A stretch of DNA of 21,608 nt from Hypsibius dujardini. Lineage: Eukaryota; Tardigrada; Eutardigrada; Parachela; Hypsibiidae. Location: positions 1 to 21,608 of the forward strand of contig LRSR01000658.1 in the NCBI GenBank assembly GCA_001579985.1, read 5' to 3'. Of this stretch, positions 1 through 10,201 are shown piece by piece. A model generated the notes under the pieces. The model was not told the DNA's origin. It did no database searches and saw only the letters and a program-made list of their open reading frames with translations. How positions within the stretch are numbered: position 1 is the stretch's first letter; every line of letters starts with the position of its first letter. Both the position numbers and the translations under genes were made by a program.

Positions 1-3000
1 AGGATCCCAATGCCAAAATTATCCGTGAACTTCGGGAAGAAGTTGAGATGTTGCGGAATCAACTGCTGTCGACTAAGGTATGGGAGCGCCACCTGGAGTC
101 CCTGCAGTTCAAAATGGATCAGCTCATTATATTTCTTTCTAATTGCAGGGGAAAGATATTGAGGAACGATATGCGGAGGCGAAGATGATTCTGGAAAATA
201 TGAACAAGCCATGGGAAGTGAAACTGAAAGAGTCCGGGGAGCAACACGAGGTAAGATGACCAACGTGAGCGTGGTCAATTTTGACAAGAAATTTCCTTGT
301 AGTTTCGTAAGTAGTACTTTAAACATACAATCTAGACCGTAGTACTTCCATCAAGAGAAGGAAGAATTTTTCAGACGGTAGAACGGTATCTCTCTCTCTT
401 TGTCTTCTGAGTGCGGGCATCTGCGTGACTATCTGTCTGTATGTCTGTATGTCTGTTTGTCTCTCTGGCTGTCTGTCTGTCTGTCTCTCTGTCTGTCTGT
501 CTTTCTGTCTGTCTGTCTGTCTGTTTGTCTCTCTGGCTCTCTGTCTGTTTGTCTGTCTGTCTGTCTCTCTGTTTTGTCTCTCTGGCTGTTTGTCTGTCTG
601 TTTGTGTCTGTTTGTCTGGCTGTATATTTGTCGTTCTGTCTGTCTCTGTGTCTGTTTGTTTATCTGTCGGTCTGCCATTCTGCCTGTCTGTTTCATTGTC
701 TGTCTGCATGTCTGGTTTGTCAGTTTGTCTTGCTTTTGGTTGTATATGTCAGCTGCTGCGAATGCCAAGCGTCGGATCGTTCTTTCTTGATAGTGCTGCG
801 CCGTTTTATGGCTTGATACCGACAGGCAGTGCCATAAAAAGACCATCAGCGTCAAACAAACAAAAAAGCATCGTTGCTTGCAGTTTCTGTAACAAGGATC
901 CGATACAGAATATTGCCCTTGGCTATACAAGAGAGACGTTGGCCGGTCCTGAGTGATATATTTCATCGTTTCTTATCGCGGCTCCGGCCACGCTCCATTG
1001 GGAATTACTCCCACGCCCTATAGGGTTCGTCGTACCACAGTCGACATTCGAGTCGCTGTGAGCGTTTTTCATCACCCAAACGTTCGTCCCATTAACCAAA
1101 CAATATACGGCCGTACTGACTATTCAAGATGACTTCTTGAGATGAAACGCGCCGGAAGGAGTGTCGGTCTCAGAAGCTTGATCTTAAAATTGAACGAAAT
1201 TGATTTTTTCGATGCCGCTCCCTAGTCGAGAGCTCTTCTTCCTTTTCGCTGCAAACTTGGACTCCTGACTTTACTTGATAATTTCTCAACTCGGCAGGAT
1301 GCAGGCAGTCCTTGTAAGATCATAGCCGTCCTTGTAAGATCATAGCCGTCGTTGTAAGATCATAGCCGTCGTTTATTTTCGAGTTTATTTATTCTGTATC
1401 CCGGCGAAGACTTTTTCTGGTATTTCCGAGTTTGAGCAAGGAAAATGGGCGGTAAGCAGTCTGGGGACCTCCTGTGACTAGTGAATGTTTGATTTGGAAA
1501 CATTGCGTGTGTAGACAAACTGTCATCCCATTTGTCCTAGTTCCGGTGGCAGTACAAGTAATTACCTTGCGTGTTTTGTTTTATCTTTTTTTCTCTCTTT
1601 CTCCCCTTTCTCTCTTATCGTTTTTTCTCTCTTGCTCCCTTTTCCAGGCACGCCAACAATTTCTCGAGCAAATGGGCATTTCTGTGCACGCATCCGGAAT
1701 TAAAGTGGAGCAGGGCCGGTACTATCTCGTCAACCTCAATGATGATCCTTCCCTGAACGAAAACCTCGTTTATTACCTTACCGTGAGTTCCTTTCTATTC
1801 AGTCACCGCTTTTTCGGTAGATGAGAGTATCTATCGTTATTCGCCATATACTTAATTGCTATCTACCAATTTCTACCTGTATTTCTTCGTGTCTGTCTGC
1901 ATGTCTGCCTGTGTGCTCATCCATGTACCAATAAGCGTGTCTGTCTGTCTGTCTGTTTGTATGTCTATCTATCTGTCTGTATGCCGATTTGTATGTCTGT
2001 CGGCGTGTCTCTCTGCGTGTCTGTCCGTCTGTCTGTCTGTCTGTCTGTCTGTGTAGTATCTGCATGCCTGTATGTTGCATGTCTGTATGTCGGTCGGTCG
2101 ATCAGCTTATTTGTGTATTTGTCTGTCTCTCAGTCTGTCTGTCTGCTTGCCGGATTGCGTCTTTGCCGATTCGTCTGCATCGATCGGCAATTGGTCGCTT
2201 ATCGACATGGATTTCCATTTGTAGGAAAGAAACTCGGTAGGGCGGCCCGACGAGCAACCGGACATTCAGCTGAGCGGAATCGGAATCCAATCAGAGCACG
2301 CCGAGTTGTTCATTGATGATCAAGAGTTGTACGTTTTGCCCATCGCCGACGCCAAGTAAGTACTAGAGGAGCGTAGGCATTCACACAACGACCCAGCAGT
2401 AAAATGTTATTTTTTACGATTCAATGAATCCCGTCGCTTTGTCAGTGACACTGTTCACTATATTCGTGCTAATGGTCATCACTCTCGACAGGACCTGCGT
2501 CAATGGATTAGAAATTTCCTGTAAAACGCGCCTCTACAATCGTGATCGTTTGGTCTTCGGCAACAATCATTTCTTCCGTGTTAATTGCCCCAAGACTGCC
2601 AGTAAGTGTAAGGGACCATTATCATTTACTTACGAGGAAGGGGAAAAACGTTTAGCCCGCTGATCCGAGGCCGTCCAACGGCGCTCTACAATGCACAACT
2701 CCCCTACCATCTGTTATCCGTAGCGGTACTTATCAGCTGAAATATCTTCTGCAGATTCCGGCGTGACCCCGGAAGATCCGGTCAATTTTGAGTCCGCACG
2801 AGAAGAGCTGATCCGCAACAAGATGAACGATCCGGCAACCGCTTCGCTAATTCAGGCCCTCGAATCGCAGTACCACGAGGACAAGCAAAGTGAGTGCACA
2901 CTGCACACTAGACAGTACACACTCGTTAGTGAATAACTTGACGATCGAACGAGAAATGTGAGAAAAGTCACTCTGTGACTCCATTAAGAACTCGTCTGTC

Positions 3001-6000
3001 CGGTCTGAAATTATTATGGTCACGCATTTCCGACGAACAATTTCTCCTCAACAGCACAACCACGCAAATGCATTGGGGTACTCAGCCCTGATTTCAGTTC
3101 TGTATAATTTACTTTGATTATTTCGTTATTGTAGGAGCCCTCGTCGCCCAGGGTCTGAAATACGAACGGGAAATGAAGGAGATGTATCGAAGCACGCTTT
3201 CTGTGGCCAACACCCCAGCCACCCCCAGCATCCATCAAGCCGGACAATTCGGGTCGTCTTTCGACATTCACCACCGCTCGTCGATGTACACTCCGTCGTC
3301 GCAGCATCCCTTTACGCCGTTTACCCCCGGTACACCGCGTTATGAAGTCTGGAATCAGGAAAGGTAATGACCAATAACAAATATTGACAGATCTAGACGA
3401 CAGACAGACAGCAGACAGCAGGCAGACAGGCAGACAGGCAGACAGACAGACAGACAGACAGACAGATAAGCGAACAGGCAGTTACTGGACACTGAAAAAG
3501 ACAGAAACATGCTAGACTTATCAGATCTTATCAGTAAAGCACTTTACTTTCAGGGAGGAGTGGTTCAGCAAGTGTTTGTCCCAGCTCAAAACCGACATCA
3601 TTCGCGCTAACAGCTTTGCACAGGAAGCGAAGTTGCTAGCCAAAGAACTAGGCAAAGACACGGACTATCAAGTCACTCTACAGATTCCTGTTAACAACCT
3701 GACGCCGAATCGAAAAATATACTCCAGCCTAAGTGAGGCCGCCATCCTGGTCAAACGGAAACATCTACCGAATCAGACCTGGTCTGTCGAAAAAATTCAG
3801 AATAAACTCGTCGATATGAGGGAGCTGTACACTTTATGGAAAGCACCAGAAATTCACTGCGTACGTTCACATGTTTCTGTGAAGTGGAGACTACCATGTA
3901 GTGTGCTTTTTTTCTGATGCAACCGTCATGTGGTGGATTGTTTGGAGTTTGGAGTTGCTGGCTTATTGGCTGATTAATCATTTACTGTTACGTTTGAATT
4001 TAGGAGGATCAGCGGTATTTGGATATTGATCCATTCTACGAGCACGAAGAGAATCACAATTTGATCGGCGTGGCCAATATCTACATGTCGGCTCTGTTCC
4101 ACGATGTCGCCTTGGACTACAACGTTCCCATCGTCTCACAGCAGGGCGAGATTGTGGGCCGTCTCCATGTTGAGATCGCGCGAGTGGGCGGTACACTGAG
4201 CATGGAAGATCGTGAAGGTGATGCAGGCGGAGACAGCTTCGGTGAGAGCGAAGATGAGAACGGCGATGGCGGCTGGGGTGAAGACTGCTCGGAAACGTCG
4301 GAATACGATCAGCCGGAAGTCCAAAGGAATGACGTTGTGTGTCGAGTACGTATAAGAATTATCGACTTGGCTGACTCGTCCTTGCGACTTGTTCTCTCCG
4401 TCTTAAGTCATGAATCTCGCATAAAATAGAAATTTATTTCCAGATTTCGATTAAGGAAGCAACTGGACTGCCACCAGCCTTCGCGAACTTTGTCTTCTGT
4501 CAGTATGTTTTCTGGGGAGAGAAGGACGCAATGGTGGTCCCTCATTTGCCTGCCCGGAACCATCTGACCAGAGCGAAGGATGGCGTCCGGTTCAAGTTTA
4601 ACTATTCGCATGTAAAACTGATTTTCTGGTTAAATTCAAAGTGACACACAGGGACATAGAGCAGTGTTATTCTGTTATAGGACCACACCACTACTCTGAA
4701 TGAAGACTTCTTCGAGTTTTGTCAAGATGGCTCATTGTCTATTCAAGTATGGGGTCATAAGCACGCCGGAATGGACGCAGAATGGGAAGTCAATAACAAG
4801 CTGGACTTTAAGAGCAAGACCATCGCCGACCAGTAAGGCTATCCCGGTGTCTTATCTGTCTGGCTGCCTGTCTGTCTGCCTGCCTGTCTGTTTGTCTGCC
4901 TGTCTGCCTGTCTGTCTGTCTGCCTGTCTATCTGCCTGTTCGGTAGTCTGGTGTTCTAACTGTTTTCCTGTCTGTTTGTCTGCCTGTCTGTCTGTCTGTC
5001 TGGCTGCCTGCTTGCCTGCCTGCCATTTTCCGCTTTGCTTACCTGTCCTGCTTGCGCGGGCTGGCGTTCTGTCATTCTATCGTTCTGTCGTACTTTGCTG
5101 TTAGCACAAATATCTGCCGATGCATTTCTCACATCATTCATCGCTGAGCGTCATTCTGAATTTTCAGTTGGAGTGAAGTGAGCAGAAAACTAGACTTGTT
5201 GGTGGAAATTCGTGAGCTGAACGAACAGGGTGTCTACGCCCCCGTGGATGTCCTTCCGCTTCCGGATGCGAATGTTTTAACTGGCGGTGTGTACCAGCTG
5301 CGGCATGGCCAGCAACGTCACATTCACATCAAGGTCACCCCGGCCGCCAAAGTCGGCTTCCTCCCGATTAGTGTCTCGTCCATCGTCGGCGCGCATATCG
5401 GTTCGATTGATGAGCGGGATCTTCTGCAACAACGCGGCCTCGATTCCTATCAGGAGGACGATTTGAAATCACTGCGAAGCAAGTGGGAAGAGGCTCTGAA
5501 AAAACGCCGGGATCATTTGAACCGTGAAATGGAGAAGCTTGCCAGCAAGACCGGTAAGCTACATGGACCTCTTGATGTTTAAGTGCTGTATGCTTTTGAG
5601 AAATTCGTTTTTGTAGTTAAAAATGAAGGAGACATTGAACGGGAAAAAAACCTGCACGATCAACTGCTGACATGGTCCGAGGAGCTCAGCTCGGTTCACG
5701 TGCCGTCCCCGGACAGTGGCATTCCCGGTGCCCCCGCACAAGGGTTCGTTCCAAATCCAACCACAACTTTCGATTAGTCCTCCAATTAGTTACAACGTGG
5801 TTTTTGTGTGTGCAGGCCACCTCGAGAGGGAATGGAGATGCACTTGCCAGTCCTCTTCATGGATCTGCAACCGGACGACGTTCGTACTTCCACTCCTCTG
5901 CACGATCAGTACCTCGTCGTGGGAGCCACGACAGAAATTCCACGGGAGAAGAGCAACACGTTTGTCGACTTACCGCAAATCCGAACGGATGCTAACAAGC

Positions 6001-8371
6001 CGGTACGATTCAGACTCCTCGTTGTCTTGCACTTGAACTAACGCTGACGTGGGTATCTTTTCAGTCGGAAGCGACCTTCTCCTGGGACTCATCACGACAC
6101 GATTCGCCAGCCTTGAATTGCGTCACACCGGCGCATCACTATGTCTACATGATAGTGCGGGCAATCGTCCGCCTGACTCACCCTGCTCCCCTTGACCTGG
6201 TGCTGAGGAAACGGATCTGCTTGGCTATCGTCAAGAAGCGCCCGTCTTACTTCTCTTCGTTCATGCAGAAGGTCACCGGTCGGGCGGATAAGATGCTTCC
6301 GTTCACGGGCGTCACTTATCAGATCGTTTCTAGCTTGCCAAAGGTACTTTATTATTGTAACATTGCATGCCAATGCTAATAACCTTGTGTTCATCCCTCT
6401 AGGCATCAGAGGAAACAGAGGACCGATCACAACTGGCCCTCCTCGCCTGCGCCTCAGACGCTGTCGACGGGCGGATCAACGGCGAGTCGTACATCGATCT
6501 GTACCTGCGCAACGTCCTCAGTGTGGAGATGCTGCTCAAACGGGAACGTGACGGACAGGAGATTAAGATCAAGGAACAGCTCGCTCGTCTGGGCAAACCC
6601 TTGCGAAAAACCAACAGTGTCCCCACCGGCATTGGTCACGTAAGTGTCCACCGGGACGAAATTATGCAGACAGTGTCAAATGTATTACCTGGGGTGCATT
6701 TGCAGTTCTCGCGGTCCAGCGATATCATATCCAGCATTCGTGACATTCGTGGACCTCTTAGTTCCACCCTCGTAGAGACGAATGGGCCACAGGAGAACGG
6801 AAACTCTGATGGAAAGGATCGGCGACCACTCCGAGGTACGGTACTTGTACTGCCTATTTGACTCACTTTGCTTTGTCTACATTCTTTGCGGGCTGTGGGC
6901 TTTGGTGATGTGGGCATGGTGTGCTTAATCTAACGGGTGATTTTTCTCGGTCAGGCCGTCCAACGTTTCTGAACATTCGCCCGGTGGTGGGAAGTCTCTG
7001 TATGTTCTTTGTTTACTCTCTCAGCGCTTCCCGCGTCTTGAGCATATCTTCTTATGTGCCATTATTTTAGCTGGGGCTTCACCTGCTGATACCTATACCG
7101 CGACACCTTCAAAGTACGCCACTCGTATGCTACCCGTTATGGAGGAACAGCCAACGGAAACTGGCACCGAGAAAGAGGTCACCTCGCCGCTCATCGATTC
7201 CATCTCGGAAGGCCTCTCTGACAGTAATCACAGCCTCAAGTCGCAAATTTCCGTTGAGCGAGAAGACAACTCCCAATCGCCATCGATGAAGGAGAGCAGT
7301 ATGCCAAACAGCGAAAGTCTCAGCGGACTGTCGACCGGCGGCGTGGACTCGCAGAACAACACTCAGTCATCCCTGTCTGACAGCGGCTGCAGCGCTCGCA
7401 GCTCCAACGTTTCACCCGAACTCGATGCCGGCTACCCGGAAACAAGTGAACACACTCACGGAGGAGGACACACTCACGGAGGAGGACACACTCACGGAGG
7501 AGGTCGGGGCGTTGATGCGATGTTGGTCAATGGGAACGGTGCGGATGAGGTCGACCACAGCCGTGACGTGCCGATTAAAGAGGAGAAGGATCCGAACACT
7601 TCCCGTACCCTGGAGGAAGTGTCGTTTTCGGATAAGAAATCGATCATTGATGATCTAATCGGTCAGTGGGGAGATGCTGGAAAAATAACCCGGGTATTGT
7701 TCGTGGTTGGCGAATGTACACATGCATTTCCTTCAGTTTCAGAATCAGATGATGCGACCAGTGTCAAGTCTAGCCTAAGCGAAATCAGCTTCCACGACTG
7801 GATTTCGGTTGGATGCAGAGTTGCGCTGCAGCGGAATCACGTCCCCGGTGTGGTGAGATTCCTCGGTGATACGAATTTCGGTGATGGTCTCTGGGTGGGC
7901 GTCGCCTTGGATGGACCCTTTGGTAAGTCCCTGCACAGTAACACTGTTTCGAAGCTTGTCTTCTTTCAAAAAACTTCATCATTCGTTTTGCGTTGCTCTG
8001 TAGGTAAGAATGACGGGGAAGTTAATGGTCGACGCTACTTCACCTGCCCGGACCGACACGGCATTTTCGTGCGACAAGGTCAGATCGTTCCTCTTGTGGA
8101 GCAAACCGCGGTGTCGACCCGTAAAGCCCAATCCGCTGCCGCAGCGGCCTCTACCGCGCCGCCGCCACGCTCCACGGACCGTTCATCCGTGAGTCCCGCT
8201 CAGAATTCCAAAACGCTTCCCCGTACGCCGGGGACACCGAAGCCGGCGCCCGGTGTCGGATCTCCCATGTCCCGCAGTACGACTTCCGGTCAGACAAACA
8301 GCACCTCCCATACCAAAGCAACTGCCGCTGGTGGTGGCAGCACTAAGCGCAAAAAGAATAAAAATGTCTGA
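1..8371 (+). CDS. KIF13B: Kinesin-3 family motor KIF13B/Khc-73-like, C-terminal part (5' truncated by window)
   Basis: Plus-end-directed microtubule motor of the kinesin-3 family that carries membrane and MAGUK-linked cargo. Proposed exons: 1-77, 149-250, 1648-1782, 2225-2355, 2492-2601, 2755-2889, 3135-3363, 3554-3860, 4004-4345, 4444-4611, 4681-4832, 5168-5553, 5617-5743, 5816-6002, 6065-6343, 6403-6639, 6706-6835, 6955-6999, 7071-7922, 8004-8371. All join in frame, giving 1498 residues. The motor domain lies upstream of the window. Visible in order: neck coil (DPNAKIIRELREEVEMLRNQ); FHA domain about residues 60-180 (GNNHFFRVN); stalk with DYQVTLQIP and NKLVDMRELY; ENHNLIGVAN and GRLHVEIARV; a KIF1-type DUF3694 region near residue 670 (GGVYQLRHGQ); GVTYQIVSSLPK; a Ser-rich disordered tail; CAP-Gly about 1338-1408 (WVGVALDGPFGKNDG, RYFTCPDRHGIFVR); a basic end KRKKNKNV. 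A C-terminal CAP-Gly is typical of KIF13B and Drosophila Khc-73. The donor at 5744 (GTTCGT) is weak but gives the expected GIPGAPA-to-MDLQ join. Confidence 0.93.
430..735. repeat. CTGT/TCTG tetranucleotide array in KIF13 intron 2
   Basis: About 300 bp of imperfect CTGT repeats on the plus strand, with CTCT, TTTG and CTGG interruptions. It lies inside the intron 251-1647. Because the period is 4, all three frames stay open for long stretches and give Cys/Leu/Ser/Val-rich or (minus strand) Arg/Gln/Thr-rich translations, which are not genes. Confidence 0.9.
736..1647 (+). other. Remainder of KIF13 intron 2 (no gene seen)
   Basis: Intronic sequence downstream of the CTGT array. It holds one three-copy 20-bp tandem repeat (listed separately) and ends in a long T/C-rich tract before the AG at 1646-1647. 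I see no coding exon with family similarity and no recognisable RNA gene. At 1397 nt the whole intron is by far the longest in this gene. Confidence 0.6.
1311..1370. repeat. Three-copy 20-bp tandem repeat in KIF13 intron 2
   Basis: Unit CTTGTAAGATCATAGCCGTC at 1311-1330 and 1331-1350. The third copy at 1351-1370 differs only in its first base (G for C). This near-perfect identity indicates recent tandem duplication. Confidence 0.9.
1890..2152. repeat. CTGT-type tetranucleotide array in KIF13 intron 3
   Basis: Imperfect TGTC/TGTA/TGCC tetramers on the plus strand, occupying most of the 442-nt intron 1783-2224. The densest part is about 1938-2050. The several short open frames here, on both strands, are repeat artefacts. 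Confidence 0.88.
3398..3480. repeat. CAGA/CAGG tetranucleotide array in KIF13 intron 7
   Basis: CAGA and CAGG tetramers on the plus strand, the opposite orientation to the other arrays in this gene. They sit inside the 190-nt intron 3364-3553. The purest stretch, near 3450-3466, is uninterrupted GACA. Confidence 0.9.
4854..5040. repeat. CTGC/CTGT tetranucleotide array in KIF13 intron 11
   Basis: Mixed CTGT and CTGC tetramers on the plus strand in the 335-nt intron 4833-5167, broken by a short unique piece near 4940-4965. The rest of the intron up to the AG at 5166-5167 shows nothing else I recognise. Confidence 0.88.
7451..7504 (+). repeat. Coding 18-bp triplication giving (HTHGGG)x3 in KIF13 tail
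   Basis: Three nearly identical 18-bp units (7451-7468, 7469-7486, 7487-7504) encode HTHGGG three times in the disordered tail upstream of the CAP-Gly. Only the last base of the third unit differs. A His/Gly repeat of this kind could bind metal, but that is inference from composition only. Confidence 0.92.
7662..7736 (+). other. Possible extra in-frame intron (75 nt) in KIF13
   Basis: Between DDLI and SESDD lies a stretch with a donor-like GTCAGT at 7662 and a T/C-rich acceptor ending TTCAG at 7736 (alternative AG at 7742). Removing 75 nt (or 81 nt) keeps the frame and deletes a segment with unusual composition (GKITRVLFVV...). The segment has no stop codon, so sequence alone cannot decide. 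The CDS entry treats it as exon. Confidence 0.5.
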
Positions 8372-9368
8372 CATTTTACTTTGTCTTTGATTTTTGTGTG
8401 ATACATTGCACGCGTTGAGTTGAGTGGAGCGCGGGATGTTGAAAGGGACGAAGCAAAATTTCAACCATTTTTTTCGGCGAGTTGGCCTAATTTTTTATTT
8501 TGCGCATCTTCCAATCGTTATAGAAGGCTGCTGTCGGTAGTCCTATATCCTTTTTATGTATCCCGTCAGTCAGGCTGAAAGAATAATGAACGGATGTCTT
8601 CTATTGCCCGCGGTCACGAAAATGCAATCCAGTGTTGAAGATGTGAGCATAACTGGAGTTCGGTTAGGAGCACACCGTGAGGTCGGAGGTGTTCGCTTGG
8701 ACGTATGCTTAGAAACCAAGTTCATATGTTGCCTTACTGAAAGTCAAGAAGTAGGCAAAACGATATTGCGAGCAATCAAGTCCAATACAGTGATAGTCCT
8801 GAGATTCGAACAATCACGTGAGTTTATTTCTATCGAACCGTTTACTCGGAGCCGGTCTTTACTGGGAGCCGGTCTTTACTCGGAGCCGGTCTTTACTCGG
8901 AGCCGGTCTTTACTCGGAGCCGGTCTTTACTCGGAGCCAGCCGTTGCTAGTTTCGAGTTTGAGACAGTAAAGTAGAAACTGAATTGTGACGTCGTTCGAA
9001 TCTCAGGACTTTCACTGTAGATGGATCCACAAATGCCAAGCACTCTTACTCACTTAGAAAATTAATTCTGGTCTATGGAGCAGTGCAAGAGCAGACATGT
9101 AAAGGACGTAAACGTAACTAAGACGTCCAGTATTACAAACACAACTGCTCGGTTTGAGATTAAAATGATTAAGAATGAAACCCTACGAATAATAATGCGA
9201 CGGCAAAATGAAGGGCAAAAATGAACAACACCATTTCTTGCGAGTGAGCGAAGCCATGGGAAGAGGAATTAAAGAGTCACTACCAGAAGTCTGCCACTGA
9301 CCAAATAACACAACGGAAATGCAGAAACAATCGCCGGGACACCAACAATCAACCGGACACGTACCATA
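8372..9368. other. Convergent intergenic region between KIF13 and MARVEL-like gene
   Basis: Holds the 3'UTRs of both flanking genes and the 17-bp minisatellite at 8841-8942. No canonical AATAAA follows the KIF13 stop; an AATAAA at 8357-8362 lies inside the last codons, and the variant AATAAT occurs near 8582. I see no conserved protein, tRNA or other RNA gene. Confidence 0.6.
8841..8942. repeat. 17-bp minisatellite, six copies
   Basis: Unit TTTACTCGGAGCCGGTC repeats head to tail at 8841, 8858, 8875, 8892, 8909 and 8926. Copy 2 has one C-to-G change and the last copy degenerates at its end. Since 17 is not a multiple of 3, three units read as a 17-residue period in the overlapping open frame 8556-8975. 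That explains the protein-level repeat there without a real gene. Confidence 0.92.
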
Positions 9369-10079
9369 CTAGAAGTGGCCAGACGCGAGTGTCTCAGCTG
9401 TGCGAGCAGGCACTCCACGGCCTCGCAACGACCCACCTCGGCACCATTTCAGGAGCGCATCCACCGTGTAGACTGCGGCCACGGCAAAGCAGAAGAACGC
9501 CGCTGCACCCCGCAGATTAAACTGATGATCCAAACGATACAGCCGCTGGCCCGTTTTGATGTCCACCAGGAGGAAGCTCGCATAGGGAGCCATCACCGCA
9601 CCAGCAGCCAGCATGATCACCGTCATCACACCGCCCGACGCCAGATCCAGCCTCAGCCAAGGCTCCACGCCGAGCAGATACAGCACCAGCCACACCGCGT
9701 CATGGACCATGGCAGCGGCAGTGGCGAAGATTGCGAAGCCTCGGGAGAACTGGAAGTATGCAGCAGACGCGTAATCGCACACATCGTTGTGCCATTTCCA
9801 ACACACTGAATCCGCATAGCTGGAATAGGCCATGATCAAACCTAGCGCAGCCAGGAGGACCGTGGAGAATTTTAGGATGGCGCTGACGCTTTTCAGATGG
9901 CGCACGGAGCAGCGCCACGGATGGCGTGAGCGGGGCCGGATGCGAACGCTGGGCTGCGCCGGAACGCTGGGCTGCGCCGGAACAGCGGGCGCCGTGACGG
10001 TGGGAGTCCAGCTCCACGGTGACGGAGGGGGGAGCTCGCGGAGGGGCGGATTGCCATCCGGCGGCGGTTGGGCGCGCAT
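9369..10079 (-). CDS. Four-helix (MARVEL-like) membrane protein, 236 aa
   Basis: Single coding exon. Residues 1-60 are Pro/Arg-rich and probably cytosolic, with a duplicated PAQPSV. Four hydrophobic helices follow at about 65-86, 113-137, 147-172 and 189-211. The first extracellular loop has a WKW motif flanked by two cysteines (C93, C101). The C-terminus is short and basic. This layout, with cytosolic termini and a helix 1-2 loop carrying cysteines, resembles MARVEL/MAL/CMTM tetraspan proteins of vesicle and junction membranes. I do not recognise a specific orthologue; a claudin-like or arthropod-specific tetraspan is possible. ATG 10079 is chosen because it follows a good 3' splice site (AG at 10085-10086) and no upstream ATG is seen in the probable leader exon. 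It converges with KIF13 and is co-oriented with RPL6. Confidence 0.65.
   Translation of the reverse strand: MRAQPPPDGNPPLRELPPPSPWSWTPTVTAPAVPAQPSVPAQPSVRIRPRSRHPWRCSVRHLKSVSAILKFSTVLLAALGLIMAYSSYADSVCWKWHNDVCDYASAAYFQFSRGFAIFATAAAMVHDAVWLVLYLLGVEPWLRLDLASGGVMTVIMLAAGAVMAPYASFLLVDIKTGQRLYRLDHQFNLRGAAAFFCFAVAAVYTVDALLKWCRGGSLRGRGVPARTAETLASGHF
9944..9979 (-). repeat. 18-bp coding duplication (PAQPSV x2)
   Basis: Two perfect 18-bp units (9944-9961, 9962-9979) in the N-terminal proline-rich part of the tetraspan protein encode PAQPSV twice. A partial third unit follows. Confidence 0.9.
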
Positions 10080-10084
10080 TCTGT

Positions 10085-10200
10085 CTGCATAACACGAAAA
10101 GGTCTCTTCCTGTCAGTTGCTGATGAGCCTGATGAAAATGTTTAGTGAGGAAGCACACCAAGGCTAGTGGACCTGATTAACAGTAGGGGAATATACGTAC
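10085..10200 (-). other. Probable 5'UTR intron of the MARVEL-like gene
   Basis: On the minus strand a donor GG|GTACGT (intron starts at 10200) pairs with an acceptor TTATGCAG (ends at 10085), five bases before the chosen ATG. The upstream exon just above 10201 lacks an ATG, so it would be an untranslated leader. The 116-nt length fits other introns here. Confidence 0.5.
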
Positions 10201-10201
10201 C

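Noticed and set aside
400-956. Several overlapping plus- and minus-strand ORFs of 110-215 codons rich in CLSV or RQTD
   Set aside because: They are translations of the CTGT tetranucleotide array, open in all frames because the period of 4 avoids stops; they lie inside a KIF13 intron.
8357-8362. AATAAA as KIF13 polyadenylation signal
   Set aside because: It lies within the last sense codons before the stop; use of it would put the cleavage site almost on the stop codon.
8841-8942. CRISPR-like regular repeats
   Set aside because: The 17-bp units are directly head to tail without spacers, in an animal-type genome; this is a minisatellite.
8556-8975. 139-codon ORF downstream of KIF13
   Set aside because: Its repetitive half is the 17-bp minisatellite and its other half resembles no family I know; no splice or promoter context supports it.
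8988-9000. GTTCGAATC resembling a tRNA B box
   Set aside because: No matching A box, acceptor stem or cloverleaf can be drawn upstream.
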